64,000 nucleotides of DNA from Terebella lapidaria (lineage: Eukaryota > Annelida > Polychaeta > Terebellida > Terebellidae). Positions 10,483 through 22,257 of the stretch are shown one piece after another. The stretch spans positions 2,976,001-3,040,000 of the forward strand of contig OX424562.1 in the NCBI GenBank assembly GCA_949152475.1. The letters run 5' to 3'. The translations under genes were made by a program, and so were the position numbers. The notes below the pieces were generated by a model. It searched no databases. It saw only the letters and a list, made by a program, of their open reading frames with translations, and was not told the origin of the DNA. Within the stretch, counting starts at the first letter, position 1; every line of letters starts with the position of its first letter.

Positions 10483-12655
10483 CTGCGTTTAAATATCATA
10501 ACAATATTTCAGGAATATTGTTTCCGTATGTGGCTACATGAACTGGAAGTAGTTCTTTTTATATCTTTGCCAATATACCTTCATAGTGCTGAATAGAGCT
10601 GTATTGCTAAGTATTGCATTTTTAAAGAAAGTAATGACATTAAAGTTCGTATCTTTGGTGAATAGATGTTGCTGTTCCTCACTCGATCAACCTTTCCCAC
10701 TGATTATGTTCTTTACACTTGCGAATGACCATGAATATGAAACCAGACACAGTGACCACCACAAACTACCCAAGGCCAAAACTGATCTCATGCACAGAAG
10801 TTTCCTGTTCCAGGGCAGAAACGTGGCTCCATACAAAATATGAGACAAAGAAACCTCTACCAAATTTATGTTGGTTTTTTTTTCTGGAAAATAATACCAC
10901 AGTTTTATACGGCTGAATACTAAGCCCCTTGAGCTAAGCTCAAATTTAAGTAAGTATAAATCTATTACCACTAATACAACGAGATTTCAATGATGCCAAT
11001 AGCAAACGTAAAATACAACATTGTGAAATAAAAACAAACAAAACCAGTTAGTATCCCAAGACACACTGGCGTCATCAGGCACAGACAATGTGTGAAATGT
11101 AGTTGTTTCTACCGTACACCTGAAGGAACTAGTATACAACTGCCGAACAACCTACAAAACTAATTTATAAATTCTAAAGAAACCTCATGGAATAGATGCA
11201 TACCAAGTACTATAAATACCTAATCACAAGCCAAAAGGCTACTGAGTTTGTGGTTTCATCGGGGACAGATTCAACGTCCGCCAGCAGTAATACGGCTCAT
11301 TGTTATGAATGTAAGTATCAACCTATTACCACCTATACAACGAGACTTTATGACAATAGTAACGAGACATGATGACGAGACATGATGACAATAGTAAACG
11401 TAAACTACAACATATTGCAATAGAAACAAAGCCCGACCAATTAGTTTATCCAAACACACACCGGGTGTGAAATATAGGTTTGTACATTCCGTCTTTTTAT
11501 GGAATTGTCTTCCTTCAACACCATGACTATACCCATCATTATCTTGAGGATAATTTCCATAATATGTCCCAGATATCTGTATAACAGAACAAAAGTACAT
11601 CCAACAATTTAATAGCCTGAACACGAATGACAGGAACAGAGACCCAGGCTTCCTGGCCACTAGGCCTATATGACGGATTAACCAGATTTACAGCTGATAT
11701 TGTTTTTTTTGATTGATTGAATTTATTTAGGAACTATACATACATACTTGTTCTTCATATCATGTTAAAGTATAATAACATTCATAAAATTTTGTATAGC
11801 CCTGAGCTATGGGGTTGGAGTCTGTCAGACTGTACACCTCAATCGTTCTTTGAACAGTTTATGTGTGATAGGTATGATATTATGTATGATGAATGAGGCA
11901 CCCCACAGCTCGTCATAAACAGTTAGACTTCACGAACATAACATACATCTCAATGTAGGAATGACATTATTATTGTACATACTGGTGCCTAAAAATATGA
12001 GTACAGATGAACAGAAAAAAAAAAAAAAAAGAAAAGGAAGAAGAAAACATAGCACCAAGGGTGCTGTAGCTCACCGGAATATCATGAATTGCACAGAGTA
12101 TTGATTTTCCAAAATATAACTTGTAATACTGATCTTCAACTGTATTGTCAAAACATGTTCGTAAAATGTTGCCACACATTTTCGTATGGAATATAATTCG
12201 AAATCAAGTTACATCTTGAAAAGTTTTTTTTTTCGATAATGACATATTTTCACAGACCACCAATTCAAAGGCAACAACACCTATACACATCACAAAGGTA
12301 CATAGGGAGAATCTTATGCATTTTGAGGAAAATGGGATGAATTGATTTTAATAAAATGGCTTCCAAGACAGCTCAGGATATTAGCCCATGAATGTTTTGG
12401 TAAATTTTCAGTAGGGTTCATCAAGGCAAAACAAGTTATTTGCCAAACGGACGATGGACGGACGTCCCAACAGATTAAGTTGTAGGGCTTTTCACGTGTT
12501 ACATTTCCTATCTCCAGCAAGCCCCTTATCCCCAGAAGTAACCCCTTATCCCATTTTCTTAACCCTAAATGTTTTAACCGGACGGACGGACGGCGGACGA
12601 AAAAACCATGACAGTAGCTTATCGGCCCATATGGGTCGGTAAGCTAAAAAAAAAA
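10483..12655 (-). other. Intron between ShK exons 4 and 5, repeat-derived
   Basis: No exon is recognised. The stretch 10965-11460 is an inverted copy of the dispersed repeat at 103-1100. Positions 11560-11710 match intron sequence at 6900-7030. Positions 11705-12010 look like a decayed retroposon 3' end. Positions 12580-12650 hold the (CGGA)n and TTATCGGCCC end of the TGACCTTGA repeat family. Confidence 0.55.
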
Positions 12656-12659
12656 AAGA

Positions 12660-14195
12660 AAAAAGAAATAAGTGCTGCAAGTTGTCCGCTCGTATCTACG
12701 CCGCTCCACCCGTGACCATACACAATCCAGGTCTGTCCATCCCTAGCCGCGGTAGCCCCGCAAGGTCTCTCGCTTGAAGCGTGAGGAAAACGTTTTCTTG
12801 TTCACTAGTGTCTGGTGAATATTTGTGTAAAGCGTCGAGGGTAATTTATTCCAAATAATTGGGCCATTTCTTTTTATAGACCGACAGACAGCTTCACATT
12901 TTGCATCTGATGATTTCAGCTTGAAGGCTGCGCTATGTCGTGTATTATGTTCGTGTACATCAATTGATGGGGCAAACAGGTCATTTATTGAATTGGGCAG
13001 TGCATTTGTGAGCGCAGATAGTACATACTTAGAAACATGTAGTGTGTATATATCTGAAAGTTTCAGTAGTTTCAATGTTTTGAAAAGGGGCTCAGAATGT
13101 TCGTTATACGGGACATTGCATATTAATCTGACAAGCTTCTTTTGCAGGATTGTTAATTTATTAAGGTGCACAGCATGAGTCCCTCCCCATATAGTTATAC
13201 CATAGGCCAGATGCGGATATGCCAAGGTGTAATATAGCGTAATAAGACTGGAAGTCGGCAATATCTGTTTGGCTCTGTTCAGAGCAAAATATGATTTCAA
13301 ATTTTTTTTTCTCACAGCGTTTATATGCTCATCCCATTTCAATTTGTCATCTATATAAACCCCAAGGAATTTAGTGCAACTACATTTGTTGATAATTTGG
13401 TCAGCTAACTTTAATTCAAGATAATCTCGAGCACTATTGTTGTTATTATAGAGTATATAGTTAGTTTTCGTGGCATTGAGTGAGAGCTTATTGGCTTTAA
13501 ACCAGTCGGTTAAACGTCCTAGTTCCGCATTCATAATTTCATATAGTTGAGCTATGTTTTTGTGTGAATAATATACTGTGGTATCGTCTGCAAACAAAAT
13601 GGTTTTTGAGTTAATTAATACACTGGGCAAATCATTGGTGTATATTATAAACAACAGTGGCCCCAGAACCGACCCCTGAGGAACCCCAAAAGTTATTTCC
13701 CTTTCGCTCGAATCTACACCCATATATTGTTTCCTGTTTGCTAAATAATCCCTAAACCATTCAAGCGTTGTTCCGCGAACGCCGTAAAACTCTAATTTCC
13801 GCAGCAAAATTGTATGGTCTATAGTATCAAACGCCTTAGATAGGTCTAAAAATACCGCCATTGTCGACTCTTTTTCCGCCAAATTATTGGAGATGTCGGC
13901 AACAAGTCTAGTTATCGCATCAACAGTACTGCGATTTTGGCGAAATCCATATTGATTTTCAAATAATAGGTTGTATTTGTTCATACATTTAGCGAGCCGT
14001 CTGTGCATTACCTTCTCCATGATTTTTGATACGGCGGGCAGTAGTGAGATCGGTCTATAATTAGTCAGGTCTGCTTTACTTTTTGATTTGTGAATTGGTA
14101 TTATTTTAGCCAATTTGAGACACGCTGGGACTTTTCCATATTCGAAAGATTTATTTATGATGATACTTAATGGTGCAGCTACAGACTCAATTGTT
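12660..14195 (-). mobile_element. 5'-truncated LINE (Jockey/CR1-like RT) inserted in an intron
   Basis: The RT frame opens upstream of its first ATG and runs to a stop at 12743. It breaks off at about 14195, 110 bases from ShK exon 4. No endonuclease domain is present, so this is the usual 5'-truncated insertion of a non-LTR element. Confidence 0.85.
12743..14113 (-). CDS. LINE reverse transcriptase, C-terminal part
   Basis: A 456-aa open frame carries the canonical non-LTR RT blocks: LTNYRPISLLPAVSKIMEKV, FDLSKAFDTIDH-type motif (FLDLSKAFDTIDH), GVPQGSVLGPLLF, the catalytic FADDT, KTNYILY, then FLGVYIDD and the thumb. It is followed by a Leu-rich C-terminal segment with NGPIIWNKLP, typical of Jockey/CR1-group elements. 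The frame is uninterrupted, suggesting a relatively recent insertion. Sequence encoding EYGKVPACLKLAKIIPI precedes the first Met, so the ATG is internal. It polymerises cDNA during target-primed insertion in intact relatives; this copy lacks the N-terminus and should be inactive. Confidence 0.88.
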   Translation of the reverse strand: MAKIIPIHKSKSKADLTNYRPISLLPAVSKIMEKVMHRRLAKCMNKYNLLFENQYGFRQNRSTVDAITRLVADISNNLAEKESTMAVFLDLSKAFDTIDHTILLRKLEFYGVRGTTLEWFRDYLANRKQYMGVDSSEREITFGVPQGSVLGPLLFIIYTNDLPSVLINSKTILFADDTTVYYSHKNIAQLYEIMNAELGRLTDWFKANKLSLNATKTNYILYNNNNSARDYLELKLADQIINKCSCTKFLGVYIDDKLKWDEHINAVRKKNLKSYFALNRAKQILPTSSLITLYYTLAYPHLAYGITIWGGTHAVHLNKLTILQKKLVRLICNVPYNEHSEPLFKTLKLLKLSDIYTLHVSKYVLSALTNALPNSINDLFAPSIDVHEHNTRHSAAFKLKSSDAKCEAVCRSIKRNGPIIWNKLPSTLYTNIHQTLVNKKTFSSRFKRETLRGYRG

Positions 14196-14306
14196 CCGTG
14201 CCTGCAAGGATCTACACAAGCAAATTTCTTTGTGTGACTGCATATGCTTGGAACTTCACACCTAATGAAGCATTGTGTGTGAAGACTCTCATGTATGTGT
14301 AATTAC

Positions 14307-14453
14307 CGTTTGAGTTGCCGTTACCACCTCCAGTGCTGCCACAGAGTTGACACGACTGTTTGCAGTTCTCTCGCATGTGAGCCCCGTAAACAATGGAGTC
14401 ACAGTGACCCTGACTTTCCCAGTAACCGCAGTTGCTGTCTCTGTCCACACAAG
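14307..14453 (-). CDS. ShK domain exon 4 of the astacin gene
   Basis: This is a 147-nt phase 1-1 exon with acceptor AACGCAG and donor GTAATT. It encodes ACVDRDSNCGYWESQGHC, then CDSIVYGAHMRENCKQSCQ and GGGNGNSN. Ser/Ile-Val at the tip of the second loop is unique to this copy. The exon lies 242 bases downstream of exon 3, the shortest spacing in the array. Confidence 0.9.
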
Positions 14454-14696
14454 CTGCGTTAAATATCGTAACACAGTTCCAGGAATATAATCGTAACAAG
14501 GTTTCAGGTGTCTTCAAAAACTGTTCTCACAAACTTCTCTGTGTGCCTGCATGCATATGCTCGGCACTCAACACCTGAATAAGGCACATGTGTGGTCGAA
14601 AGCTTGTATTTATATAAACAACAAGTCTATAATGGTTATACCTTCATCAATTGTATATTGTTTATGACACACATACTGTAATGTATGTTCGATTAC

Positions 14697-14843
14697 TTTG
14701 TGAGTTGCCGTTACCACCTCCAGTGTTGCCACAGAGTTGACACGACTGCTTGCAGTTCTCTTGCATGTGAGCCCCGTACACACTGGAGTCACAGTGACCC
14801 TGACTTTCCCAGTAACCGCAGTTGCTGTCCATGTCCACACAAG
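14697..14843 (-). CDS. ShK domain exon 3 of the astacin gene
   Basis: This is a 147-nt exon with acceptor TTATTGCAG and donor GTAATC. It is phase 1-1 like its neighbours. It ends in A rather than G before the donor, so the residue at the junction with exon 4 is Thr instead of Ala. It encodes a full ShK domain, VDMDSNCGYWESQGHC onward, with linker GGGNGNSQ. Confidence 0.9.
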
Positions 14844-16806
14844 CTGCAATAAAATATTGTAATAATATTTCAGGAATATTGTTTATGTGTGTTTTCATGA
14901 ACTGGAAATATTGTTTTATTGATAGATTGATTGAGTTTGTTTAGGCGAATATACAAAATATCAGACCTTTCAAGGTCATCCAAGGTCAAATTCAAGGTCA
15001 CCACACAAGTCGCCATATTGATTTGGGAGGGCACACTAAAGTATCAGACACATATTTCCAGTGTGGTCCCGAGGACTGAATCATCATCATCATTGGCGGT
15101 ATGTAGTTGGTTACATACTTGTAGTTAAATTATATTGCCATATAATGTTCTCGAAAGAGATATCGACTTCTAAGATATTCTTTCACATATTTTTTAAAAA
15201 GTATTTAGTTGGCACGTTTTTAATATTGAGGGCAAATTGGTGTTTGAGGCGATACCATCGAAGTTTCTTGATTGTTTCTACCATCGAATCGTGTTGTGCC
15301 ATTTAAGTGTAGTGACCACCGTTGCATATGATAAGTCCGTGACCTTCATTATTGTTGTTGTTGTTACTGTTGTTGCTGATATTGTTGTTGCTGTCATTGT
15401 TATTGTTGTTGTGGTTACTATTATTGTTGTTGTTGCTGCTGTTATTATAGCCGCTTTTACTTTGTAATAAATTAAATTCAACATGACTCAGTTAATGAGT
15501 TGCTTTGTTCCCGCCTACAATCAAAGCAAGTTGATGAATATTTTGATATTGCTATGGGCGCTGTTATTGTTGGTTTTGTTATTGTGTTGTTGTTATTATT
15601 ATCGTGTCCCCCGGGACACTCTTACCGCAATGCCATATTATTAACACAATATTAACAACAATTTGGTGGTCGAATATTTCAACAAACTATTGGTATTCCC
15701 ATGGGTACAAACTGTGCACCATTATTGGCAGACATTTTTTTATACTCATATGAATCAGATATCATCCAAAATTTACAACGAGGAGGTTCTAAGAAACTAA
15801 CATGTAATTTTAATTTCACTTTCCGATACATAGACGATCTATTGTCGCTACATGTAAATAATAGTTTGGTGATTATTTGGATGTCACATATCCTAAGGAA
15901 CTTGAAGTTAAGGATACTACAGACTCCGCCAATTTTTCCAACTATCTAGACCTGAGGTTGGAGATTGATAATGATTCTAACCTGTCAACCTGATAATATG
16001 ACAAACGTGATGATTTCAATTTTTCCTAGTCAATTTCCCTTTTCTAAGCAGCAACATTCCTGTGTCACCAGCATATGGTGTGTTTGTTTCTCAACTTTCT
16101 AGTCTCTAAACTGCTGCGACAGGGATATGTTTTACCAAAACTTATAGCTGCCTTTAAGAAATTCTATGGACGTTATCATGACCTGGTTGATAAATACACC
16201 AAATCCATGACCGCCATGCAACTAGATCTATTTTCATGTTAATTTTGGGGAATTCATGACGGGTGCCACCAGTGGGGCAGGAAATGTTCACCCTTTCCGG
16301 AACACCTGATTTCACCTCCTAATGGCCATTTTTGGGGGTTCATGAGTTTCCCTGTCATTTTTGTTTTCTCTCACTTCGTACGCCTGATATGACTTTCTGT
16401 CCCCGGACTATGAGTTTGGATAACGGACCCTGTTGTTTTCGCTCGGAATACTTAATACTAAGTATTATTTCTACGGCTATTAATTGCATAAACAAGGCGA
16501 CCACCACAACGACTTTCTCACTATTCCTTCCTGCAATTTATGGTAGTTTTCCATGCACTGAATACATAAAAAATTACCGATATTGGCACACCGGTCACCA
16601 CTTTCGGTCGCAGGTGACCGAATGCATCTAGTTGTTGTTTTTGTTGTTGGTGGTGCTGTAGTTGTTGTTATATTTGTTATCTAGATTGTTGTTGATGGTG
16701 TTTTTGCTGTTATTGTTGATGTTGGTGTTATTGTTGTTGTTGATATTATCGTTGTTTTTGCTGTTATAAGTCTTCACGAGACAAAGACTCATGTATGTGT
16801 AATTAC
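14844..16806 (-). other. Intron between ShK exons 2 and 3
   Basis: The intron holds GTT/ATT trinucleotide-rich tracts (15340-15465, 15590-15605 and 16630-16770) and a decayed Penelope-like RT fragment at 15650-16241. Similar GTT-rich tracts lie next to other ShK exons. Confidence 0.55.
15650..16241 (+). pseudogene. Decayed Penelope-like element RT fragment
   Basis: Frames on the plus strand contain IPMGTNCAPLLADIFLYSY, the YIDD catalytic motif (FRYIDDLLSLH), and, after a frame change, KELEVKDTT and LDLRLE. Beyond another break comes LIAAFKKFYGRYHDLVDKY. These blocks are characteristic of the RT shared by Penelope-like elements of marine animals. Stops and frameshifts show the piece is dead. 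Confidence 0.72.
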
Positions 16807-16962
16807 CGTTTGAGTTTCCGTTACCATGGTTACCACCTCCAGTGCTGCCACAGAGTTGACACGACTGCTTGCAGTTCTCTTGCATGTGAGCCCCGTACAC
16901 ACTGGAGTCACAGTGACCCTGATCAGCCCAGTAACCGCAGTCGCTGTCCATGTCCACACAAG
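16807..16962 (-). CDS. ShK domain exon 2 of the astacin gene
   Basis: This is a 156-nt phase 1-1 exon after GACGCAG and before GTAATT. It encodes ACVDMDSDCGYWADQGHC and the remaining cysteines, followed by the long linker GGGNHGNGNSN. It shares WADQ with exon 1, whereas exons 3-6 have WESQ. The array therefore has at least two sub-lineages. Confidence 0.9.
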
Positions 16963-17898
16963 CTGCGTCAAAATATTGTATTCATATTTGTTTCCGTATG
17001 ACATATATGTGTCTTCATGAGCTGGAAGTAGTGTTTTATCATTGTTTATAATATGTATAGGTTAATGATCCTTCGTGGTGTTGAATTCGCCTTTATCGCT
17101 GAATGTTGCTGCTTATAGCTTGGAATGAAACTCGTTTGCACCGTTTTTAACTGATATTCTTGCGATGCTAAATGTTATTGTATCATAACTTGGCATAATT
17201 CACAAAGGATCAAACGGCCGTTTTCTACCAAATTTCTATCTCAAAAATTGTTAGCAATCTAGCCCAATGTTGAATCTAGTCAAAAATGGCTTCTCAGGAA
17301 TCTAATATCCATTCCTGTATCTTATCATGTTTACATCCACCGGGAATTGAAGTATTGTAATTTTGGAAGAGAAGATACATTATATTATAAATATATACAA
17401 ACATGGCGATTCGAAAAGATTGCACAGTCAGCTACAACCGCAAGCAAGAAAATCCTCAAAATCCCCTTCTGACCCAGAAATTTAATGATGGGGCTAAAAT
17501 TATTTTAGAAGCCTTGGCACAGCTAAGTTATGCTGCACTTATTGAAATAGGATTGAAAAGATGACAGACGAATTTAATTCGTCTCGCACATTTTAAAATT
17601 TCATTAAATTTATTTATAATACATGAACATAAATACAATACAATTTAGAATTGCGAAAACATCAGCACGAAGGCCGTGTGAACGAGTTAAAAAATCAGAG
17701 TATAGTTTCAATATAATTCATCTTGATGACTTTACTAAGTGAACAGCTTTTGCTGATGTTGCAAATGCTGTTGTTACTGTTATTGTTATTATTATTATTA
17801 TTGCTGTTAATGTTGTTGCTGGTTTTGTTATTGTAACTGTTATTGTTGTTTCTGATTATCAGTGTTTAGGACACACAGACTCATGTATGTGTAATTAC
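16963..17898 (-). other. Intron between ShK exons 1 and 2
   Basis: No exon is recognised. A GTT/ATT-rich tract lies at 17760-17860, just 3' of exon 1. Positions 17590-17640 look like the A/T-rich end of an old retroposon. Confidence 0.5.
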
Positions 17899-18054
17899 CG
17901 TTTGAGTTGCCGTTACCATGGTTACCACCCCCAGTGCTGCCACACAGTTGACACGACTGCTTGCACGTCTGCTGCATGTACGCGCCATAAGTACTGGAGT
18001 CACAGTGACCCTGATCAGCCCAGTAACCGCAGTCGCTGTCCATGTCCTCACAAG
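17899..18054 (-). CDS. ShK domain exon 1 of the astacin gene
   Basis: This is a 156-nt exon with acceptor GGCGCAG and donor GTAATT, phase 1-1. It encodes ACEDMDSDCGYWADQGHC, then STYGAYMQQTCKQSC and the GGGNHGNGNSN linker. It is joined in phase (1 to 1) to the EGF-like exon at 20423-20554. ShK domains fold with three disulphides. In some animals they block potassium channels, but appended to astacins they more likely act in substrate or matrix binding. The channel-type Lys-Tyr dyad is not evident here. Confidence 0.9.
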
Positions 18055-18244
18055 CTGCGCCAAAGTAACGTAGAGTCTATTGCTATTTCATGGAATATTG
18101 TTTCTGAATGATGTACGTATTTTCATGAACTGGACTTTTATTTTTGCAAATGATGGGTCCAAGGTGTCAAATATGTATTTAGTGCTAAATATTGCTATTT
18201 ATATTTGGAATATTTTGTGTTGAATATATGCCTTTATTTTACAA

Positions 18245-18360
18245 ATATTGGATGTTGAGGAGTCCAGTATAGTTTACGGGATAAAGAAATGTCATATTGG
18301 CCGAGGCGTCATTTCTGAATCCCGTAAACTGTATATTGGACGACTCTCAATATCCAACAT
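18245..18360. repeat. Imperfect palindrome (fold-back)
   Basis: The left arm, with TTGGATGTTGAGGAGTCC and AGTTTACGGGAT, pairs with the right arm ATCCCGTAAACT and GTCCA...TATCCAACAT around a 35-base centre. It probably belongs to a fold-back MITE inside the intron. Confidence 0.6.
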
Positions 18361-19033
18361 TTGCTATATCATTTAGTCAAAACGAGAGAAACCTAGAGTG
18401 GGGAAAACCCACATGTAACACGCGCTCTGATTGGCCGATAAGCACAGCATCGTCAAATATACATTTTTGCCATCCAATGATATAAACTTTCGCTGTCCAA
18501 TCAAAGAGTGGTCCAATATAGAGTATGTAGGATTGTCACGTGGTACAAAACGTCTAATCAGGCGTGTCCTTACAATGAGAATACCACCGAGCGAATAATA
18601 TTGCTAAATATTGCTGATTATGTATTGAATATGTCTTTATTGCTAAATATTGCTGCTTATATTTTAACTATTATGTGTTGAATATGTCTTTATTGCTAAA
18701 TATTAACCAAATACTGCCTTATACGTGGTTTTATTTTGCCCGCGGTCGTTTCCAGGAACCCGAGTTTGCGAGGGATCCAGAAACAACCAAGGGAAAAATA
18801 TTCTGGACTCCTTTCATCACCTTTTCCCTTTCTGATGGGAGCTGTATGGAGTAAACTCTTAGAACATTTCAAGATAGAGCTTAAATGTTGGCACATTCAA
18901 TAGAAAATCTTATATTGTGGTCGCAGTAGTGACCTGGAATTTGACCTTCAATGAACTTGAAAGGTCAAAATGGCCTTTTTGTCGGAAAAAAACTGATGAT
19001 TTTTGGACTTTGGCGGTCATTTTCTCGAATTTG
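18361..19033. other. Intronic sequence without a recognised gene
   Basis: This stretch lies between the palindrome and the inverted repeat. It contains short repeats of TATTGCTAAATATTGCT and an AGGTCA-containing segment at 18935-18975. I see no coding exon. Confidence 0.4.
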
Positions 19034-19940
19034 TTGACATTAGAGCGTTGGGGGCGAAGCCCCCAACTCTCTACATGTCTATGTGCTGACTTTTTTATGG
19101 AGGTTTCATGCCAACCTATCGACGCCCGTTTTCGCATGTAAACCTTTGTACACCTACTTCAAATGAGGATTTTCTTTGTCCTTGACATAAAATCTCTCGA
19201 TTTGATGGCAAGCTTTGAATATTCCACAGATATATAATGCATAAATCGATGTGTTAGGTTTGAGAAAATTACGCAAAATGGTCAGCTCGTCTGGAAAGCG
19301 TCAAAATGGCGGAGCCGATGGAAATTCACGTTCCCAGAATGCAAAGCAAATTTTACCGCAATGACGCGTACTTTGGAACGCACAATTTTCTGTGCAGCAT
19401 TTTGTGCATGCATGTACATGTAACCTTGCGTGTGGCCTTCTTTGGCGTCATGAAGTAAACACAACGATTCGTCTGCGGTACCACGACTACATTTACCGCA
19501 ATTGGACATATTTTATCACATGACAAGGTGTTCCATGCTGGGTTGCGAAACCTTTTTATTTTGAACTGGTCTTTTAATTTGCTCAGTATGCATGTGTTAT
19601 CTATATCATGATATCAGACGCAGATATTCCTCATAGTTTCCAATATTTTAAGGATATTTTATTGATGTCCAATATCATTTTATCAGGCGTATCTGTTTCA
19701 TTGAGTTCAAAATAAATGTTTACTCATTAGGAATATGATTGAAGTAGGCCTATGTGTTTCATCATAATATACGGAAATGAATTGGAATCATGTGGGACAT
19801 GATATGTTTCAATTTTCTTTTCTTTTTTGTAAGGGGAGGGGGGGGGGACGTTGTGTAAGATATATTCAGGTCTCGTGGTGCTGATGGTGTGCTCGAGCTC
19901 TAATGTCGTCTCCCGCAGGTAGCTGCAATTTCTTGTTTAG
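19034..19940 (-). repeat. 0.9-kb dispersed repeat, copy A (inverted relative to 43588-44487)
   Basis: The copy starts at TTGACATTAGAGCGTTGGGG and includes the hairpin GTTGGGGGC-GAA-GCCCCCAAC. It runs to GCAGGTAGCTGCAATTTCTTG. The inverted partner is at 43588-44487. Both copies preserve a 75-codon frame (19282-19509 minus here) starting MSN(C/Y)GKCSRGTADESLCLLH, of unknown meaning. Confidence 0.8.
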
Positions 19941-20422
19941 TAACTTTTTCTCTATTTGATGAATAAGACTTCCCATGTGTAACCCTGTGACTTGTATAGG
20001 TTTCGCCATTTTGATTTTCCGACGGGTCGGCGAAAAAATAGTTCGGTCCGAAATTTAATCATTACAGTATCTGTTTTGAACCATTTCTTTCATAACAGGA
20101 CCTGTGCAAAGTAAACTCACATAATACTTCAAGATAGAGCTTAAACATTGACACATTAAAATGAGATGTCACAGATATTGATTTCAGTGGTGACTTTGAA
20201 TTCGACTTTGAGTGATCTTAATTCAAAACAGCAATTGGGCTACTTTTTGTGACTAGCTGTTGATGGTGTGTGTTGTTGTTGTTACTGTGGTATTTGTGGT
20301 TTCTGTTATTGTCGATGTTGCTGCGGTGTTGTTGCCACGGATCGCTCGCACTTGTTCACTTTAAAAATGCATGGTTACGAAGCCAAAATTTGATTTGAAT
20401 TCTGAAGTATTTTTTTTATCAC

Positions 20423-20554
20423 CTGTGCCGCCACCGCCTCCACCGCCGCCGCCGCCGCCTCCGCTACACACTTTTACTGGATTCCCTGGACAATAACACT
20501 GACAGTCCTTGCCGACAAATCCTTCTCCGGGGCACGAGATGGATCCGCAGTGAC
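20423..20554 (-). CDS. EGF-like and Gly-rich linker exon of the astacin gene
   Basis: Acceptor ATACATAG and donor GTGATA bound a 132-nt exon. It encodes HCGSISCPGEGFVGKDCQC, then CYCPGNPVKVC and a run of about twelve glycines ending GT. The cysteine-rich block with GEGFVGKDC and CYCPGNPV matches the module found just after the catalytic domain in several invertebrate astacins. This supports assignment to the same gene as the protease exons. The exon ends in phase 1, which fits the first ShK exon. The preceding exon, with the C-terminal catalytic half, is not visible. Confidence 0.82.
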
Positions 20555-22257
20555 CTATGTATACGCAAAATAAAGGAACTATGCCGTAAACCATCTCAGT
20601 GAACCTGAAAAGTAACAGTCATTACAAGCATCACAACAGCAGAACTTGAGGTTACGTGTGCGGCCACAGGGACAAAGGAGAGTAGAACCAGTACTCGAGG
20701 CTGAGTGAACACGAAAAAAAATCAAGGATAAGTAGACACGAAACCCATTTCTTGGTTAAACAACCAAACACAATATTGTGGGTCTTGTTTCTATGTGATA
20801 TGAAAATTCTACTTGTGAACCTGAACGTTATGACAACCTGTCGAATATTTTGATGTCCATGCGTAAATTGATTCTCACCTGCTCTTTTGTTGAGTTGCCC
20901 ATTATTCTTGCCCAAATGTGTTTTGGTTGAACTTTCCACAAAGGACTATGGTGTGTGTTTCCCTTGCTCAATATTTGGAAATCAACTTAAAGCCTATTGA
21001 TTAGTTTGATAACAACAAAGATGTCCGCTTTGATAACAATATGAAACAATGAACTCGAATCGTATTGTAACTCGAACTCGTAATGTAATAACTCTCTACT
21101 TCCCTTTCACAGAGAACAATTCTCGTAGATGGTCTTACACTACCATAGTACCTCCAATACTGGTGCCGAGCTTGTCCATGCGAAAATTGATTGTTACTCG
21201 CATTTGTTTGTCGACTCGTCCATTATTCTTGCCAAAATGTGTTTTAGTTGCACTTTCCACAAATGACCAAGGTGTGTGTTTTCTTTGTTCAATATTTGCT
21301 ACTTAACTTTGTTGTAATCTGAGATTATGACATAAAATATGGATAATGTCATCGCTGACTTAATTCGGTAGCAATAAGTCCACGCATGGACAAGCTCCTC
21401 ACCAGTAGTACCATGGGGTCAAAATTACACTAACAGATATAGTACGGCTAACGCCGCACAATAACAATTTTTACCCTCGTTCCGATAGGGGGCGGAAGGT
21501 TACCGTTTACGGATCTGCAATGCCGATCCGCATAAGAGTTTTGGAATATATCCTGGTACTAATTGGAAGCCAGTGAAGCTATTGGAGAATTGGCGTGACA
21601 CGTTCCGCTAGGGTGCTTCGATATAGGGTGATTTTGTCTGGCTGCTGTTTTTTTATCATACTGGATTCGGGAGAGTTCTTCTACAAGGAAACCACAGCTT
21701 TTCCCATAGACTGTCAGACACTTCCTGTTGCTTCCAAAGTTGGCAAAATCGCCGAAGTGCGAATAAACCAGTTTGGATAATCTTTTTTCATGAAAGTGAC
21801 CATCGAAGAGCGTTAGTCTAAAATGACCTTCGCCATGATCTTGAATACATCGAGTGGAAAGTTGTTTTTGAAGCCAAACTGTCACCATTTTTTGAATTCC
21901 GAAGTCACTGGACTTCATTAAAGTCAGAAGGAAATCCCACACATGGTGGAAAGGTAGTACATACTTTTGCTATAGATTGCTATGGCTCCATGATGGTCTA
22001 AAATAACCTTTTTCCGAGGGTGTGGAAGAGATGAATCGCTATTATTAGTATGAAGAATATATTTGTAACTATAATTCAGCATTTTAGACCAAAGGCATCA
22101 TGCCAGGAGGATATTTGGATTTTTTCCCTAAAATACCAAATTTTCGGCGATGGCCATCTTGAAAAAGACCATAAAAAATAACACAAGAGAAAATTTTGCA
22201 CATCCTCTGAAAAAGATTGTCCTAGACCATTATGAAGCCACATCAATCGATGAATAA
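20555..22257 (-). other. Intronic region with a direct repeat
   Basis: Positions 20846-20990 and 21172-21312 are diverged direct copies sharing CCATTATTCTTGCC and AATGTGTTTT. A 127-codon minus frame at 21559-21942 has no recognisable motif. I looked for the astacin Met-turn exon on the minus strand here and did not find it. Confidence 0.45.

Noticed and set aside
20652..20939. 95-codon minus-strand ORF upstream of the EGF-like exon
   Set aside because: It has no astacin motif. It overlaps a diverged direct repeat, and the partner copy does not keep the frame.
21559..21942. 127-codon minus-strand ORF
   Set aside because: I checked it as a candidate for the missing astacin exon. It has no Met-turn, cysteine pattern or usable splice sites.
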